Source: Flavobacterium sp. 9R (GTDB taxonomy: Bacteria > Bacteroidota > Bacteroidia > Flavobacteriales > Flavobacteriaceae). Taken from it: a stretch of 64,000 nucleotides of DNA. Position 1 is the first letter of the stretch. Each line of letters opens with the position of its first letter. Made by a program: the position numbers and the translations under genes. Under the pieces are notes generated by a model, which saw nothing but the letters and a program-made list of their open reading frames with translations, had not been told where the DNA came from and searched no databases. Shown here one piece after another: positions 8,183 through 19,006 of this stretch. Where the stretch lies: positions 62,001 to 126,000 of the forward strand of contig NZ_LR733413.1 of assembly GCF_902506345.1 (NCBI RefSeq). The letters are read 5' to 3'.

Positions 8183-8872
8183 ATGGCAAAATTGACAAAA
8201 AAGCAAAAAGAGGCTGCTTCAAAAATTGAAAAGAACAAATTATACTCATTGAAAGATGCTGCTGCATTAATTAAAGAGGTTGCTTCTGCAAAATTTGATG
8301 AGTCTGTTGATATCGCAGTTAGATTGGGTGTAGATCCAAGAAAAGCGAATCAAATGGTAAGAGGTGTGGTAACATTACCTCACGGAACTGGTAAAGATGT
8401 AAAAGTATTAGCTTTAGTTACTCCTGATAAAGAAGCGGAAGCTACTGCTGCTGGAGCGGACTATGTAGGTCTAGATGATTATTTACAAAAAATAAAAGAT
8501 GGTTGGACTGATGTTGATGTTATCATCACTATGCCAGCCGTTATGGGTAAATTAGGTCCATTAGGTCGTATTTTAGGACCTAGAGGTTTAATGCCAAACC
8601 CTAAAACAGGTACTGTAACTATGGATGTTGCAAAAGCTGTTGCTGAGGTAAAAGCTGGTAAAATCGATTTCAAAGTTGATAAAACTGGTATTGTACATGC
8701 AGGAATTGGTAAAGTTTCTTTCGGAGCTGAGCAAATTTATGACAATGCACATGAAATTATTCAAACATTAATCAAACTTAAACCAACTGCTGCTAAAGGT
8801 ACCTATATTAAAGGTATTCACCTTACAAGCACTATGAGTCCTGCTATTGCATTAGACCCAAAAGCAGTATAA
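8183..8872 (+). CDS. rplA: 50S ribosomal protein L1
   Basis: 229 residues, normal length. L1 forms the mobile stalk that releases E-site tRNA, and in many bacteria it represses its own L11-L1 mRNA. The signature [20 protein letters not shown] followed by [10 protein letters not shown] is visible around residues 118-147. It lies in the rplK-rplA-rplJ-rplL order. Confidence 0.98.
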   Translation: MAKLTKKQKEAASKIEKNKLYSLKDAAALIKEVASAKFDESVDIAVRLGVDPRKANQMVRGVVTLPHGTGKDVKVLALVTPDKEAEATAAGADYVGLDDYLQKIKDGWTDVDVIITMPAVMGKLGPLGRILGPRGLMPNPKTGTVTMDVAKAVAEVKAGKIDFKVDKTGIVHAGIGKVSFGAEQIYDNAHEIIQTLIKLKPTAAKGTYIKGIHLTSTMSPAIALDPKAV

Positions 8873-8894
8873 TTGGTAGTTAATAATTTTTAGT

Positions 8895-9395
8895 ATGACT
8901 AGAGAAGAAAAATCAATCGCGATTGAAGATTTAACTGCACAGTTAGCTGGTACAAACATTGTATATGTATCTGATATTTCTGGGTTAGACGCAGAAACAA
9001 CTTCAAACTTGAGAAGAGCTTGTTTTAAAGCAGGTATTAAATTAGAGGTAGTTAAAAATACATTGCTTGCTAAAGCAATGGAAGCTTCTGATAATGATTA
9101 TGGTGATTTGCCATCAGTTTTGACTGGTAATAGTGCTATTTTTATTGCAGATATTGCTAATGCACCTGGAAAAATTATCAAAGATTTTAGAAAAAAAGCT
9201 GCTAAGCCTATTTTAAAAGGAGCTTACATCAATTCTGAGATTTACATTGGTGATGACCAATTAGATGCTTTAGCTACAATTAAATCTAAAGAAGAGCTTA
9301 TCGGAGAAATCATTGGATTATTACAATCTCCAGCTCAAAGAGTTATTTCTGCTTTGCAAAATCAATTCGCTAACAGCGAAGAGACTGAAGCTTAA
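8895..9395 (+). CDS. rplJ: 50S ribosomal protein L10
   Basis: 166 residues. L10 anchors L7/L12 dimers on the ribosome through its C-terminal helix. The start MTREEKSIAIEDLTAQLA and the segments LRRACFKAGIKLEVVKNTLL and LLQSPAQRVISALQNQ identify it. The 91-nt gap to rplL contains a stable hairpin without a T-run, which may set the L10:L12 ratio by processing or partial attenuation. Confidence 0.97.
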   Translation: MTREEKSIAIEDLTAQLAGTNIVYVSDISGLDAETTSNLRRACFKAGIKLEVVKNTLLAKAMEASDNDYGDLPSVLTGNSAIFIADIANAPGKIIKDFRKKAAKPILKGAYINSEIYIGDDQLDALATIKSKEELIGEIIGLLQSPAQRVISALQNQFANSEETEA

Positions 9396-9402
9396 TATGA
9401 CT

Positions 9403-9424
9403 CAACAAGGAGTTTTCCTTGTTG
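9403..9424 (+). promoter_or_regulatory. Hairpin in the rplJ-rplL gap
   Basis: Perfect 8-bp stem CAACAAGG / CCTTGTTG around AGTTTT. No U-run follows, so an RNA-processing or stability element is more likely than a terminator. Confidence 0.4.
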
Positions 9425-9486
9425 CTTGAATTAGCGCACAATAAATAAATTATATTTTTACAAATCATTTTAAAACGATAGAAAAA

Positions 9487-9858
9487 ATGGCAGATTTGAA
9501 ACAATTCGCAGAACAATTAGTTAATTTAACTGTTAAAGAAGTTAACGAATTAGCAACAATATTGAAAGATGAGTACGGTATCGAACCAGCTGCTGCAGCT
9601 GTAGTAGTTGCTGCTGGAGGTGGTGAAGGTGCTGCAGAAGAAGCTCAAACAGAATTTACAGTTGTATTGAAAGAAGCTGGTGCTTCTAAATTAGCTGTAG
9701 TGAAATTAGTTAAAGAACTTACAGGTTTAGGTTTGAAAGAAGCTAAAGATGTAGTTGATAGCGCTCCAAGTAATGTAAAAGAAGGTGTTTCTAAAGAAGA
9801 AGCTGAAGGTCTTAAAAAATCATTAGAAGAAGCTGGAGCTGTTGTTGAGTTAAAATAA
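9487..9858 (+). CDS. rplL: 50S ribosomal protein L7/L12
   Basis: 123 residues. This multicopy stalk protein recruits translational GTPases. The N-terminal dimerisation domain (about 1-35) is followed by an Ala/Gly/Glu-rich hinge ([19 protein letters not shown]) and the C-terminal factor-binding domain with the conserved [20 protein letters not shown] segment. Ends in VVELK. A 12-bp hairpin follows. Confidence 0.98.
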   Translation: MADLKQFAEQLVNLTVKEVNELATILKDEYGIEPAAAAVVVAAGGGEGAAEEAQTEFTVVLKEAGASKLAVVKLVKELTGLGLKEAKDVVDSAPSNVKEGVSKEEAEGLKKSLEEAGAVVELK

Positions 9859-9879
9859 TTTCAACATAGTTTAAAATTA

Positions 9880-9925
9880 GGTTTAGGTCTTGGGTTTAAT
9901 CACTCAAAGACCTAAACCATTTTTC
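9880..9925 (+). terminator. Hairpin between rplL and rpoB
   Basis: Perfect 12-bp stem GGTTTAGGTCTT (9880-9891) / AAGACCTAAACC (9907-9918), 15-nt loop, then ATTTTTCG. In E. coli a partial terminator sits at the same place and makes rpoBC expression lower than that of the ribosomal proteins. Here the T-tract is five residues, consistent with partial read-through. Confidence 0.65.
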
Positions 9926-10136
9926 GTATAATAAAATTTATTAAGTTTTATTATAAAATAGTTTAAAATACCTTAGAATTTTTAATCATTACGAAGAAAA
10001 TAAATTAGCTAAAGAGCAATCTTTATTAATTTCTAAAGATGTATTGATTCTAAAAAAGAAAGTATAGATTGTTTTATAAATTAAACAGTGTTTTAAACAC
10101 AAAAACTACTTTTTTTAATCAAAATTTTGTCCATTG

Positions 10137-13100
10137 ATGCTAACAAATCAGACTGAAAGATTGAATTTTGCCTCTACAAAAAATATTCCTGACTATCCAG
10201 ATTTTCTTGATGTTCAGGTGAAGTCATTTAAAGATTTTTTTCAATTAGAAACTAAATCAGACGAAAGAGGCGACGAAGGATTGTATAATACCTTCATGGA
10301 AAACTTTCCTATTACAGATACAAGAAATAATTTTGTATTGGAATTCCTTGATTATTTCGTAGATCCACCACGTTACACCATTCAAGAATGTATAGAAAGA
10401 GGTTTGACGTATAGTGTTCCTTTGAAGGCTAGACTTAAACTTTACTGTACAGATCCAGAACACGAAGATTTTGAAACTATTGTTCAAGACGTTTATCTTG
10501 GTACAATTCCTTACATGACACCAAGTGGTACTTTTGTAATCAATGGCGCTGAGCGTGTTGTTGTATCTCAATTGCACCGTTCTCCTGGTGTGTTCTTTGG
10601 ACAATCATTCCATGCAAATGGAACTAAATTATATTCTGCAAGAGTTATTCCTTTTAAAGGCTCTTGGATTGAATTTTCTACCGATATTAATAGTGTAATG
10701 TACGCTTACATCGATAGAAAGAAAAAATTACCTGTTACTACTTTATTCCGTGCTATTGGATTTGAAAGAGACAAGGATATCCTTGAGATTTTTGATCTAG
10801 CAGAAGAAATTAAAGTTTCTAAAACAGGATTAAAGAAATATATTGGAAGAAAATTAGCTGCCCGTGTATTGAATACATGGCATGAGGATTTCGTAGATGA
10901 AGATACTGGTGAAGTGGTATCTATCGAACGTAACGAAATTATTTTAGATAGAGATACAATTATCGACAAAGATAATGTAGAAGAAATCATTGACTCGAAT
11001 GTTAAATCTATTTTGTTACATAAAGAAGATAACAATCAAGTTGATTACTCTATCATTCATAATACGTTACAAAAAGACCCAACAAACTCTGAAAAAGAAG
11101 CTGTTGAGCATATCTACAGACAATTGCGTAACGCAGAACCGCCTGATGAAGAAACTGCTCGTGGCATTATAGATAAATTATTTTTCTCTGACCAACGTTA
11201 CAACTTAGGTGAAGTAGGTCGTTACAGAATTAATAAAAAATTAGGTTTAGATACTCCAATGGAAAAGCAAGTGCTTACCAAGGAAGATATCATAACTATC
11301 GTTAAATATTTGATCGAATTGATCAACTCAAAAGCTGAGATTGATGATATTGATCACTTATCAAACCGTCGAGTTAGAACAGTTGGTGAACAATTGTCAC
11401 AACAATTCGGTGTTGGTTTAGCGCGTATGGCTAGAACCATTAGAGAGCGTATGAACGTTAGAGATAACGAGGTGTTTACACCAATAGATTTGATTAATGC
11501 AAAGACATTATCTTCTGTTATCAACTCTTTCTTTGGAACGAATCAGTTATCTCAATTTATGGATCAAACGAATCCATTAGCTGAGATTACGCACAAAAGA
11601 AGATTATCTGCACTTGGACCAGGTGGACTTTCTCGTGAAAGAGCAGGTTTTGAGGTTCGTGACGTTCACTATACACACTATGGTCGTTTATGTCCTATCG
11701 AAACTCCTGAGGGACCAAACATTGGTTTGATTTCATCTCTTGGTGTATATGCTAAAGTAAATGGAATGGGATTCATTGAGACTCCTTACCGTAAAGTTTC
11801 AAATGGTGTAGTTGATTTAGAATCAACTCCTGTTTACTTAAGTGCAGAAGAAGAAGAAGGTATGATGATTTCTCAAGCAAACATTGAAATGGATGCGACA
11901 GGAAAAATTACTGCTGATAATGTAATTGCAAGACAAGAAGGTGATTTTCCTGTAATTGAGCCAAGTCAAGTAGATTATGCAGACGTTGCCCCAAATCAAA
12001 TTGCATCCATTTCTGCATCATTGATTCCTTTCTTGGAGCATGATGATGCGAACCGTGCGTTGATGGGATCTAACATGATGCGTCAAGCGGTACCTTTAAT
12101 TCGTCCAGAAGCCCCTATTGTAGGAACTGGTTTAGAGCGTCAAGTAGCTTCGGATTCTAGAGTATTGATAAATGCTGAAGGTGATGGAGTTGTTGAATAT
12201 GTTGATGCTAACATTATTACTATCAAATACGATCGTTCTGAAGAAGAAAGAATGGTTAGTTTTGAGCCTGATGAAAAGACATATAACCTTATTAAATTTA
12301 GAAAAACGAACCAAGGAACAAGTATCAACTTGAAACCTATTGTAAGAAAAGGGGATAGAGTTGTTCTAGGTCAAGTTTTATCTGAAGGATATGCTACTCA
12401 AAACGGTGAATTAGCTTTAGGTCGTAACCTTAAAGTGGCGTTTATGCCATGGAAAGGATACAACTTTGAGGATGCGATTGTAATTTCTGAAAAAGTTGTT
12501 CGCGATGATATTTTTACTTCTATTCATATTGACGATTATTCATTAGAAGTTAGAGATACTAAATTAGGTAACGAAGAGTTGACTAATGATATTCCTAACG
12601 TTTCTGAAGAAGCTACCAAAGATTTGGATGAAAACGGTATGATCAGAATTGGTGCAGAGGTAAAACCTGGTGATATTTTGATTGGAAAAATTACTCCAAA
12701 AGGAGAATCTGATCCAACACCAGAAGAGAAATTACTACGTGCTATCTTTGGTGATAAAGCTGGTGATGTAAAAGATGCTTCATTAAAAGCTTCTCCTTCA
12801 TTACATGGTGTAGTTTTAGATAAAAAATTATTTGCAAGAGCAGTAAAAGATAAACGTAAACGTACTCAGGATAAAGATGCTTTAGGTGCTTTAGAAATGG
12901 AGTTTGAAGTTAAATTTGTTGAATTAAAAGACAGATTGATTGAAAAACTTTTCCTAATCGTTAATGGAAAAACTTCTCAAGGTGTAATGAATGATTTGGG
13001 TGAAGAAGTATTACCAAAAGGTAAAAAATACACTCAAAAAATGTTGTATGCTGTTGAAGATTTCGCTCACTTAAGTAAAGGTCAATGGGTTGCTGATGAT

Positions 13101-13949
13101 GTGACTAACAAAATGGTTAATGATTTAATTCATAACTATAAAATTAAATTGAACGATTTACAAGGAGCATTACGTAGAGAGAAATTCACTATTACTGTTG
13201 GTGACGAATTACCATCTGGAATTTTGAAATTAGCTAAAGTATATATTGCTAAGAAACGTAAATTGAAAGTTGGGGACAAAATGGCGGGACGTCACGGTAA
13301 CAAAGGTATTGTTGCTCGTATTGTTCGTCATGAAGATATGCCTTTCTTAGAAGATGGAACTCCTGTTGATATTGTGTTGAACCCACTTGGTGTACCTTCA
13401 CGTATGAACATTGGACAAATCTATGAAACAGTTTTAGGATGGGCTGGAATGAATTTGGGTAGAAAATTTGCGACTCCAATTTTTGATGGTGCTTCTCTTG
13501 AACAAATCAATGCTTTGACTGATGAGGCTGGTGTACCACGTTTTGGACATACACATCTTTATGATGGTGGTACTGGAGAACGTTTCCATCAAGCAGCAAC
13601 TGTGGGTGTAATTTACATGTTGAAATTAGGACACATGGTTGATGATAAGATGCACGCTCGTTCTATCGGTCCATACTCGTTGATTACTCAACAACCACTT
13701 GGAGGTAAAGCTCAATTTGGAGGTCAGCGTTTTGGAGAGATGGAGGTATGGGCACTTGAGGCTTATGGAGCATCAAGTACATTACGTGAAATCTTAACTG
13801 TTAAATCGGATGATGTTATTGGTAGAGCAAAAACTTACGAAGCAATCGTTAAGGGAGAATCTATGCCAGAACCAGGATTACCTGAATCATTCAACGTATT
13901 GATGCACGAATTGAAAGGTCTTGGTCTTGACATTCGTTTAGAAGAATAA
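10137..13949 (+). CDS. rpoB: DNA-directed RNA polymerase subunit beta
   Basis: 1270 residues from ATG 10137 (a TTG at 10134 only adds one codon). It is the catalytic beta subunit with fork loop and rifampicin pocket: [20 protein letters not shown], the Rif cluster [19 protein letters not shown] and [19 protein letters not shown], and the C-terminal [20 protein letters not shown] and [13 protein letters not shown]. The rifampicin-region residues look wild type (Gln, Asp, His, Arg and Ser all present). The 278-nt leader after rplL is long for this operon, and a 259-nt gap containing another hairpin precedes rpoC. Confidence 0.99.
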   Translation: MLTNQTERLNFASTKNIPDYPDFLDVQVKSFKDFFQLETKSDERGDEGLYNTFMENFPITDTRNNFVLEFLDYFVDPPRYTIQECIERGLTYSVPLKARLKLYCTDPEHEDFETIVQDVYLGTIPYMTPSGTFVINGAERVVVSQLHRSPGVFFGQSFHANGTKLYSARVIPFKGSWIEFSTDINSVMYAYIDRKKKLPVTTLFRAIGFERDKDILEIFDLAEEIKVSKTGLKKYIGRKLAARVLNTWHEDFVDEDTGEVVSIERNEIILDRDTIIDKDNVEEIIDSNVKSILLHKEDNNQVDYSIIHNTLQKDPTNSEKEAVEHIYRQLRNAEPPDEETARGIIDKLFFSDQRYNLGEVGRYRINKKLGLDTPMEKQVLTKEDIITIVKYLIELINSKAEIDDIDHLSNRRVRTVGEQLSQQFGVGLARMARTIRERMNVRDNEVFTPIDLINAKTLSSVINSFFGTNQLSQFMDQTNPLAEITHKRRLSALGPGGLSRERAGFEVRDVHYTHYGRLCPIETPEGPNIGLISSLGVYAKVNGMGFIETPYRKVSNGVVDLESTPVYLSAEEEEGMMISQANIEMDATGKITADNVIARQEGDFPVIEPSQVDYADVAPNQIASISASLIPFLEHDDANRALMGSNMMRQAVPLIRPEAPIVGTGLERQVASDSRVLINAEGDGVVEYVDANIITIKYDRSEEERMVSFEPDEKTYNLIKFRKTNQGTSINLKPIVRKGDRVVLGQVLSEGYATQNGELALGRNLKVAFMPWKGYNFEDAIVISEKVVRDDIFTSIHIDDYSLEVRDTKLGNEELTNDIPNVSEEATKDLDENGMIRIGAEVKPGDILIGKITPKGESDPTPEEKLLRAIFGDKAGDVKDASLKASPSLHGVVLDKKLFARAVKDKRKRTQDKDALGALEMEFEVKFVELKDRLIEKLFLIVNGKTSQGVMNDLGEEVLPKGKKYTQKMLYAVEDFAHLSKGQWVADDVTNKMVNDLIHNYKIKLNDLQGALRREKFTITVGDELPSGILKLAKVYIAKKRKLKVGDKMAGRHGNKGIVARIVRHEDMPFLEDGTPVDIVLNPLGVPSRMNIGQIYETVLGWAGMNLGRKFATPIFDGASLEQINALTDEAGVPRFGHTHLYDGGTGERFHQAATVGVIYMLKLGHMVDDKMHARSIGPYSLITQQPLGGKAQFGGQRFGEMEVWALEAYGASSTLREILTVKSDDVIGRAKTYEAIVKGESMPEPGLPESFNVLMHELKGLGLDIRLEE

Positions 13950-13958
13950 TTAAATCAC

Positions 13959-13991
13959 AGTAATCAGTTCCATTTTTTGGGACTGATTACT
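13959..13991 (+). terminator. Hairpin between rpoB and rpoC
   Basis: 13-bp stem 13959-13971 / 13979-13991 with one G-T pair and a 7-nt T-rich loop; only ATTTATAAAAG follows. A terminator or processing element in the rpoBC gap is unusual, because the two subunits are needed in equal amounts. Confidence 0.55.
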
Positions 13992-14208
13992 ATTTATAAA
14001 AGTTTTTAGGATTTATACCCGTAAACCGTTCCGATTTTTTATGTTGATTCTCAGGAAACACATAACTAGCACTTCAGAGAGAAGTTTAGAGAAGTAATTC
14101 GTGGTAATAGAGCTTAATGAATTTTGATGATATAGTAACTACTATTTTGTCTTTAATTCATAAATCTAAAATCAATTTTTAATTGCAAATAAATCAATAG
14201 TAAAAACT

Positions 14209-17200
14209 ATGATGAATAATAGAAACAACAATAAAGATAAGAATCCTGTAAAAAGATTCAATAAAATTTCGATAGGATTAGCTTCTCCAGAATCCATCTT
14301 GAAAGAGTCAAGAGGAGAGGTGTTAAAGCCTGAAACTATCAACTACAGAACACATAAGCCAGAACGTGATGGGCTTTTTTGTGAAAGAATTTTCGGCCCT
14401 GTTAAGGATTTTGAATGTGCCTGTGGTAAGTACAAAAGAATTCGTTACAAGGGAATTATCTGCGACCGTTGTGGTGTAGAAGTTACTGAGAAGAAAGTTA
14501 GAAGAGATAGAGTAGGTCACATCAATTTGGTTGTGCCAATCGCTCATATCTGGTATTTCCGTTCTTTGCCTAATAAAATTGGTTATATTTTAGGATTACC
14601 ATCTAAGAAGTTAGACATGATTATCTACTACGAAAGATATGTAGTAATTCAAGCTGGTATTGCAAAAAATGCTGATGGAGAATCTTTACAACGTTTAGAT
14701 TTCTTAACAGAAGAAGAGTATTTGAATATTTTAGATACTTTGCCTGCTGATAATCAATATTTAGATGATTTTGATCCTAATAAATTTGTAGCTAAAATGG
14801 GTGCAGAATGTATTATGGATTTATTAGCGCGTATCGATTTAGATGAGCTTTCTTACAGCTTACGTCATAGTGCTAACAATGAAACTTCTAAACAAAGAAA
14901 AACTGAAGCATTAAAACGTCTTCAAGTTGTTGAATCTTTCCGTGAATCTAACTTGAATCGTGAGAATCGTCCAGAATGGATGATTATGAAAGTGATTCCT
15001 GTTATTCCGCCAGAATTGCGTCCTTTAGTGCCACTTGATGGAGGTCGTTTTGCTACTTCAGATTTGAATGATTTATACCGTCGTGTAATTATACGTAATA
15101 ACCGTTTGAAAAGATTAATGGAGATTAAAGCTCCTGAAGTTATCTTGAGAAATGAAAAACGTATGTTGCAAGAATCTGTAGATTCATTGTTTGACAACAC
15201 TCGTAAAGCTTCTGCTGTTAAGACAGAATCTAACCGTCCATTGAAGTCACTTTCTGATTCATTGAAAGGTAAACAAGGTCGTTTCCGTCAAAACTTACTT
15301 GGAAAACGTGTGGATTATTCTGCTCGTTCTGTAATTGTTGTTGGGCCAGAAATGAAATTGTTTGAATGTGGTTTGCCAAAAGATATGGCTGCCGAATTAT
15401 ACAAACCTTTTGTAATTCGTAAGTTGATCGAAAGAGGTATTGTAAAAACAGTTAAATCTGCTAAAAAAATAATTGACAAAAAAGAGCCAGTTGTATGGGA
15501 TATTCTTGAAAATGTAATCAAAGGACATCCAGTATTGCTTAACCGTGCTCCTACTTTGCACCGTTTGGGTATCCAAGCATTCCAACCAAAATTAATTGAA
15601 GGTAAAGCAATTCAATTGCACCCATTAGTATGTACGGCGTTCAACGCGGATTTTGATGGGGATCAGATGGCGGTTCATTTGCCATTAGGACCTGAGGCTA
15701 TTTTGGAAGCACAATTATTGATGTTAGCTTCTCACAATATCTTGAACCCTGCAAATGGTGCTCCAATTACAGTACCTTCTCAGGACATGGTTTTGGGTCT
15801 ATATTATATGACCAAAGAACGTTTAACTACACCTGAATTAACTATTCTTGGTGAAGGATTAACTTTCTATTCTGCAGAAGAGGTAAATATCGCTTTGAAC
15901 GAAGGAAGATTAGAGTTGAATGCTCGTGTGAAAATTAGAGCAAAAGACTTTAATGAAGATGGAGAGTTAGTGTACAAAATTATACAAACAACTGCTGGAC
16001 GTGTACTATTTAATGAAGTTGTACCAGAAGCTGCAGGTTATATCAATGATGTATTAACCAAGAAAAACTTAAGAGATATTATCGGTCACGTATTAAGTTC
16101 GACTGATGTGCCTACTACAGCTGCCTTCTTAGATAATATGAAAAATATGGGTTATAAGTTCGCTTTCAAAGGAGGTTTATCTTTCTCTTTAGGTGATATT
16201 AGAATTCCAGAACAAAAAACAAAATTAATTGCTGATGCAAGAGAGCAAGTAGAAGGAATTTCTGCTAACTATAACATGGGTCTTATTACCAATAACGAGC
16301 GTTACAACCAAGTTATTGACGTATGGACTTCTGCCAATGCTCAATTGACGGAGTTAGCAATGAAGAATATTAGAGAAGACCAACAAGGATTCAACTCAGT
16401 GTATATGATGCTTGATTCTGGGGCGAGGGGATCTAAAGAACAAATTCGTCAGTTAACTGGTATGCGTGGTTTGATGGCTAAGCCTAAAAAATCTACTGCT
16501 GGTGGTGGTGAAATTATCGAAAACCCGATCCTTTCTAACTTTAAAGAAGGTCTATCAATTTTAGAGTACTTTATCTCTACGCACGGTGCTCGTAAAGGTC
16601 TTGCGGATACGGCGCTGAAAACAGCGGATGCTGGATACTTAACTCGTAGGTTGCATGACGTTTCTCAAGATGTTATTGTTAATATAGACGATTGTGGTAC
16701 ATTAAGAGGTGTTGAAGTTTCTGCATTGAAGAAAAACGAGGAAATCGTTGAATCTTTAGGAGAAAGAATCTTAGGACGTGTTGCATTACAAGATGTAATT
16801 AATCCTTTAACTACTGATATTTTAGTTCATGCAGGACAACAAATCACAGAGTCTATTGTAAAAGCAATCGAAGCTTCTCCAGTAGAAAAAGTTGAAGTTC
16901 GTTCTCCATTAACTTGTGAGGCAACAAAAGGAATTTGTGCTAAATGTTACGGTAGAAACTTAGCTACTGGTAAGATGACGCAAAAAGGAGAAGCTGTTGG
17001 GGTTATTGCTGCACAGTCTATTGGTGAACCAGGTACACAGTTAACATTGCGTACATTCCACGTTGGAGGGGTTGCTGGAGGTATCTCTGAAGATTCTAGT
17101 ATTATTGCTCGATTTGCAGGTAAATTAGAAATCGAAGATTTAAAAACAGTTAAAGGAGAAGATAGCGAAGGAAACTCTGTTGATATTGTAGTGTCTCGTT

Positions 17201-18519
17201 CAACTGAATTGAAATTAATCGACGAAAAAACGGGTATTTTATTAAGTACAAACAATATTCCTTACGGTTCTAGTATTTTTGTTACTGATGGTCAGTCAGT
17301 TGCAAAAGGAGAAGTTATCTGTAAATGGGATCCATATAATGGTGTTATTGTTTCTGAGTTTACTGGTAAAATTGCTTACGAAGATTTAGAGCAAGGACAA
17401 TCGTTCATGGTTGAAATCGATGAGCAAACTGGTTTCCAAGAAAAAGTAATTTCTGAGTCAAGAAACAAAAAATTAATCCCAACTTTATTGGTTTACGGTA
17501 AAGATGGTGAATTGATTCGTTCTTACAACTTACCAGTAGGGGCCCACTTGATGGTTGAGAATGGTGAGAAAATTAAAGCTGGTAAAGTATTGGTGAAAAT
17601 CCCACGTCGTTCTTCAAAATCAGGCGATATCACGGGAGGTTTACCAAGAATTACAGAATTGTTAGAAGCTCGTAATCCTTCTAATCCAGCGGTAGTTTCT
17701 GAAATTGACGGGGTAGTTTCTTTTGGAAAAATCAAAAGAGGTAACCGTGAAATTATCATCGAATCTAAATTTGGTGATGTTAGAAAATACTTGGTTAAAC
17801 TATCAAGCCAGATTCTTGTTCAAGAAAATGACTTCGTAAGAGCAGGGGTACCATTGTCTGATGGTGCAATTACTCCAGACGATATTTTGAGAATCCAAGG
17901 ACCAGCTGCAGTACAACAATACTTAGTAAATGAAATTCAAGAGGTTTACCGTTTACAAGGGGTAAAAATCAATGACAAGCACTTTGAGGTTGTAATCCGT
18001 CAAATGATGCGTAAAGTAAGAGTTCAAGATCCAGGAGATACTTTATTCTTAGAAGACCAATTGATCCATACTAAAGATTTCATCGTTCAAAACGACAATC
18101 TTTACGGAATGAAAGTGGTGGAAGATGCAGGTGATTCTGCAGTATTGAAACCAGGTCAAATCGTTACTCCACGTGAGTTGCGTGACGAAAACTCTTTATT
18201 GAAACGTACGGATAAAAACTTGGTTGTAGCTCGTGATGTTATTACAGCAACTGCTACTCCAATTTTACAAGGTATTACAAGAGCATCGTTACAAACGAAA
18301 TCATTTATCTCTGCTGCTTCTTTCCAAGAAACAACTAAAGTGTTAAACGAAGCTGCTGTGGCAGGTAAAGTTGACTTGTTAGAAGGCTTGAAAGAAAACG
18401 TAATTGTAGGTCATAGAATTCCTGCAGGTACGGGTATGAGAGAGTATGATAATACTATTGTAGGTTCGAAAGAAGACTACAATGATATGATGGCTAACAA
18501 AGAAGAGTACATTTACTAA
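14209..18519 (+). CDS. rpoC: DNA-directed RNA polymerase subunit beta'
   Basis: 1436 residues. The N-terminal zinc ribbon is seen as [20 protein letters not shown] (about 70-89), the active-site Mg motif as [12 protein letters not shown] (Asp481, Asp483, Asp485), the bridge and trigger regions around [14 protein letters not shown], and the second zinc site as [13 protein letters not shown]. Two adjacent ATGs (14209, 14212) could start it. An imperfect promoter-like TTG...TACTATTTTG at 14124-14149 lies about 60 nt upstream. Terminated by a strong hairpin. Confidence 0.99.
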   Translation: MMNNRNNNKDKNPVKRFNKISIGLASPESILKESRGEVLKPETINYRTHKPERDGLFCERIFGPVKDFECACGKYKRIRYKGIICDRCGVEVTEKKVRRDRVGHINLVVPIAHIWYFRSLPNKIGYILGLPSKKLDMIIYYERYVVIQAGIAKNADGESLQRLDFLTEEEYLNILDTLPADNQYLDDFDPNKFVAKMGAECIMDLLARIDLDELSYSLRHSANNETSKQRKTEALKRLQVVESFRESNLNRENRPEWMIMKVIPVIPPELRPLVPLDGGRFATSDLNDLYRRVIIRNNRLKRLMEIKAPEVILRNEKRMLQESVDSLFDNTRKASAVKTESNRPLKSLSDSLKGKQGRFRQNLLGKRVDYSARSVIVVGPEMKLFECGLPKDMAAELYKPFVIRKLIERGIVKTVKSAKKIIDKKEPVVWDILENVIKGHPVLLNRAPTLHRLGIQAFQPKLIEGKAIQLHPLVCTAFNADFDGDQMAVHLPLGPEAILEAQLLMLASHNILNPANGAPITVPSQDMVLGLYYMTKERLTTPELTILGEGLTFYSAEEVNIALNEGRLELNARVKIRAKDFNEDGELVYKIIQTTAGRVLFNEVVPEAAGYINDVLTKKNLRDIIGHVLSSTDVPTTAAFLDNMKNMGYKFAFKGGLSFSLGDIRIPEQKTKLIADAREQVEGISANYNMGLITNNERYNQVIDVWTSANAQLTELAMKNIREDQQGFNSVYMMLDSGARGSKEQIRQLTGMRGLMAKPKKSTAGGGEIIENPILSNFKEGLSILEYFISTHGARKGLADTALKTADAGYLTRRLHDVSQDVIVNIDDCGTLRGVEVSALKKNEEIVESLGERILGRVALQDVINPLTTDILVHAGQQITESIVKAIEASPVEKVEVRSPLTCEATKGICAKCYGRNLATGKMTQKGEAVGVIAAQSIGEPGTQLTLRTFHVGGVAGGISEDSSIIARFAGKLEIEDLKTVKGEDSEGNSVDIVVSRSTELKLIDEKTGILLSTNNIPYGSSIFVTDGQSVAKGEVICKWDPYNGVIVSEFTGKIAYEDLEQGQSFMVEIDEQTGFQEKVISESRNKKLIPTLLVYGKDGELIRSYNLPVGAHLMVENGEKIKAGKVLVKIPRRSSKSGDITGGLPRITELLEARNPSNPAVVSEIDGVVSFGKIKRGNREIIIESKFGDVRKYLVKLSSQILVQENDFVRAGVPLSDGAITPDDILRIQGPAAVQQYLVNEIQEVYRLQGVKINDKHFEVVIRQMMRKVRVQDPGDTLFLEDQLIHTKDFIVQNDNLYGMKVVEDAGDSAVLKPGQIVTPRELRDENSLLKRTDKNLVVARDVITATATPILQGITRASLQTKSFISAASFQETTKVLNEAAVAGKVDLLEGLKENVIVGHRIPAGTGMREYDNTIVGSKEDYNDMMANKEEYIY

Positions 18520-18547
18520 TGTATTTAGAGATGTAAGATTATATATT

Positions 18548-18578
18548 CAAAGACGATTTCGATCGTCTTTGAGTTTTT
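18548..18578 (+). terminator. rpoC terminator
   Basis: 10-bp stem CAAAGACGAT (18548-18557) / ATCGTCTTTG (18562-18571) with a stable TTCG tetraloop, then AGTTTTTT. It closes the rplL-rpoBC transcription unit. Confidence 0.9.
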
Positions 18579-18614
18579 TAAATCACTACCTCTTTGAATC
18601 TTTAACTTTTTACT

Positions 18615-18917
18615 ATGAAAGATCAACAAGAACAAATTAATATTGAATTAGACGAGAGTATTGCTGAGGGAGTTTATTCTAACTTAGCGATTATCAATCA
18701 TTCCTCTTCGGAGTTTGTTTTGGATTTTGTGAGTATTATGCCTGGTTTGCCAAAAGCAAAAGTAAAGTCCAGAATAGTATTGACGCCACAACACGCGAAA
18801 CGATTAATCAAAGCCTTGGCTGATAACGTTCATCGTTTTGAGTTAGCTCACGGTGAAATTAAAGATACAGAGCAAGCACCAATTCCTTTGAATTTTGGTC
18901 CAACAGGACAAGCTTAA
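18615..18917 (+). CDS. DUF3467 family protein
   Basis: 100 residues, a full-length DUF3467 protein. The family pattern is visible: EGVYSNLAIINHSSSEFVLDF, FVSIMPGLPKAKVKSRIVLTP, and the C-terminal helix HAKRLIKALADNVHRFE. No signal peptide or TM, so it is cytoplasmic. In Bacteroidota this gene commonly follows rpoC; its function is unknown. The rpoC terminator lies between, so it is read by read-through or from an unseen promoter. It has its own strong terminator. Confidence 0.85.
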   Translation: MKDQQEQINIELDESIAEGVYSNLAIINHSSSEFVLDFVSIMPGLPKAKVKSRIVLTPQHAKRLIKALADNVHRFELAHGEIKDTEQAPIPLNFGPTGQA

Positions 18918-18921
18918 ATAC

Positions 18922-18952
18922 AAAAAAGACTTCGTTAAGAAGTCTTTTTTTT
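18922..18952. terminator. Terminator of the DUF3467 gene
   Basis: 12-bp stem AAAAAAGACTTC / GAAGTCTTTTTT with loop GTTAA and a continuing T-run. The A-run on the left would let it work in both directions. Confidence 0.9.
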
Positions 18953-18974
18953 GTTTGGAATTATAAGTAAAAGA

Positions 18975-19000
18975 AAAGCCAACTTTTTAGAGTTGGCTTT
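18975..19000 (-). terminator. prfC terminator
   Basis: 10-bp stem AAAGCCAACT (18975-18984) / AGTTGGCTTT (18991-19000), just past the prfC stop codon and read on the minus strand. Confidence 0.75.
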
Positions 19001-19006
19001 CTTGTA

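Noticed and set aside
10257..10604. 115-codon minus-strand ORF inside rpoB
   Set aside because: Antisense shadow of a highly conserved coding region with no own promoter, composition or homology signal; the same applies to other antisense ORFs in rpoB, rpoC, the aconitases, cobU and the IorB-type gene.
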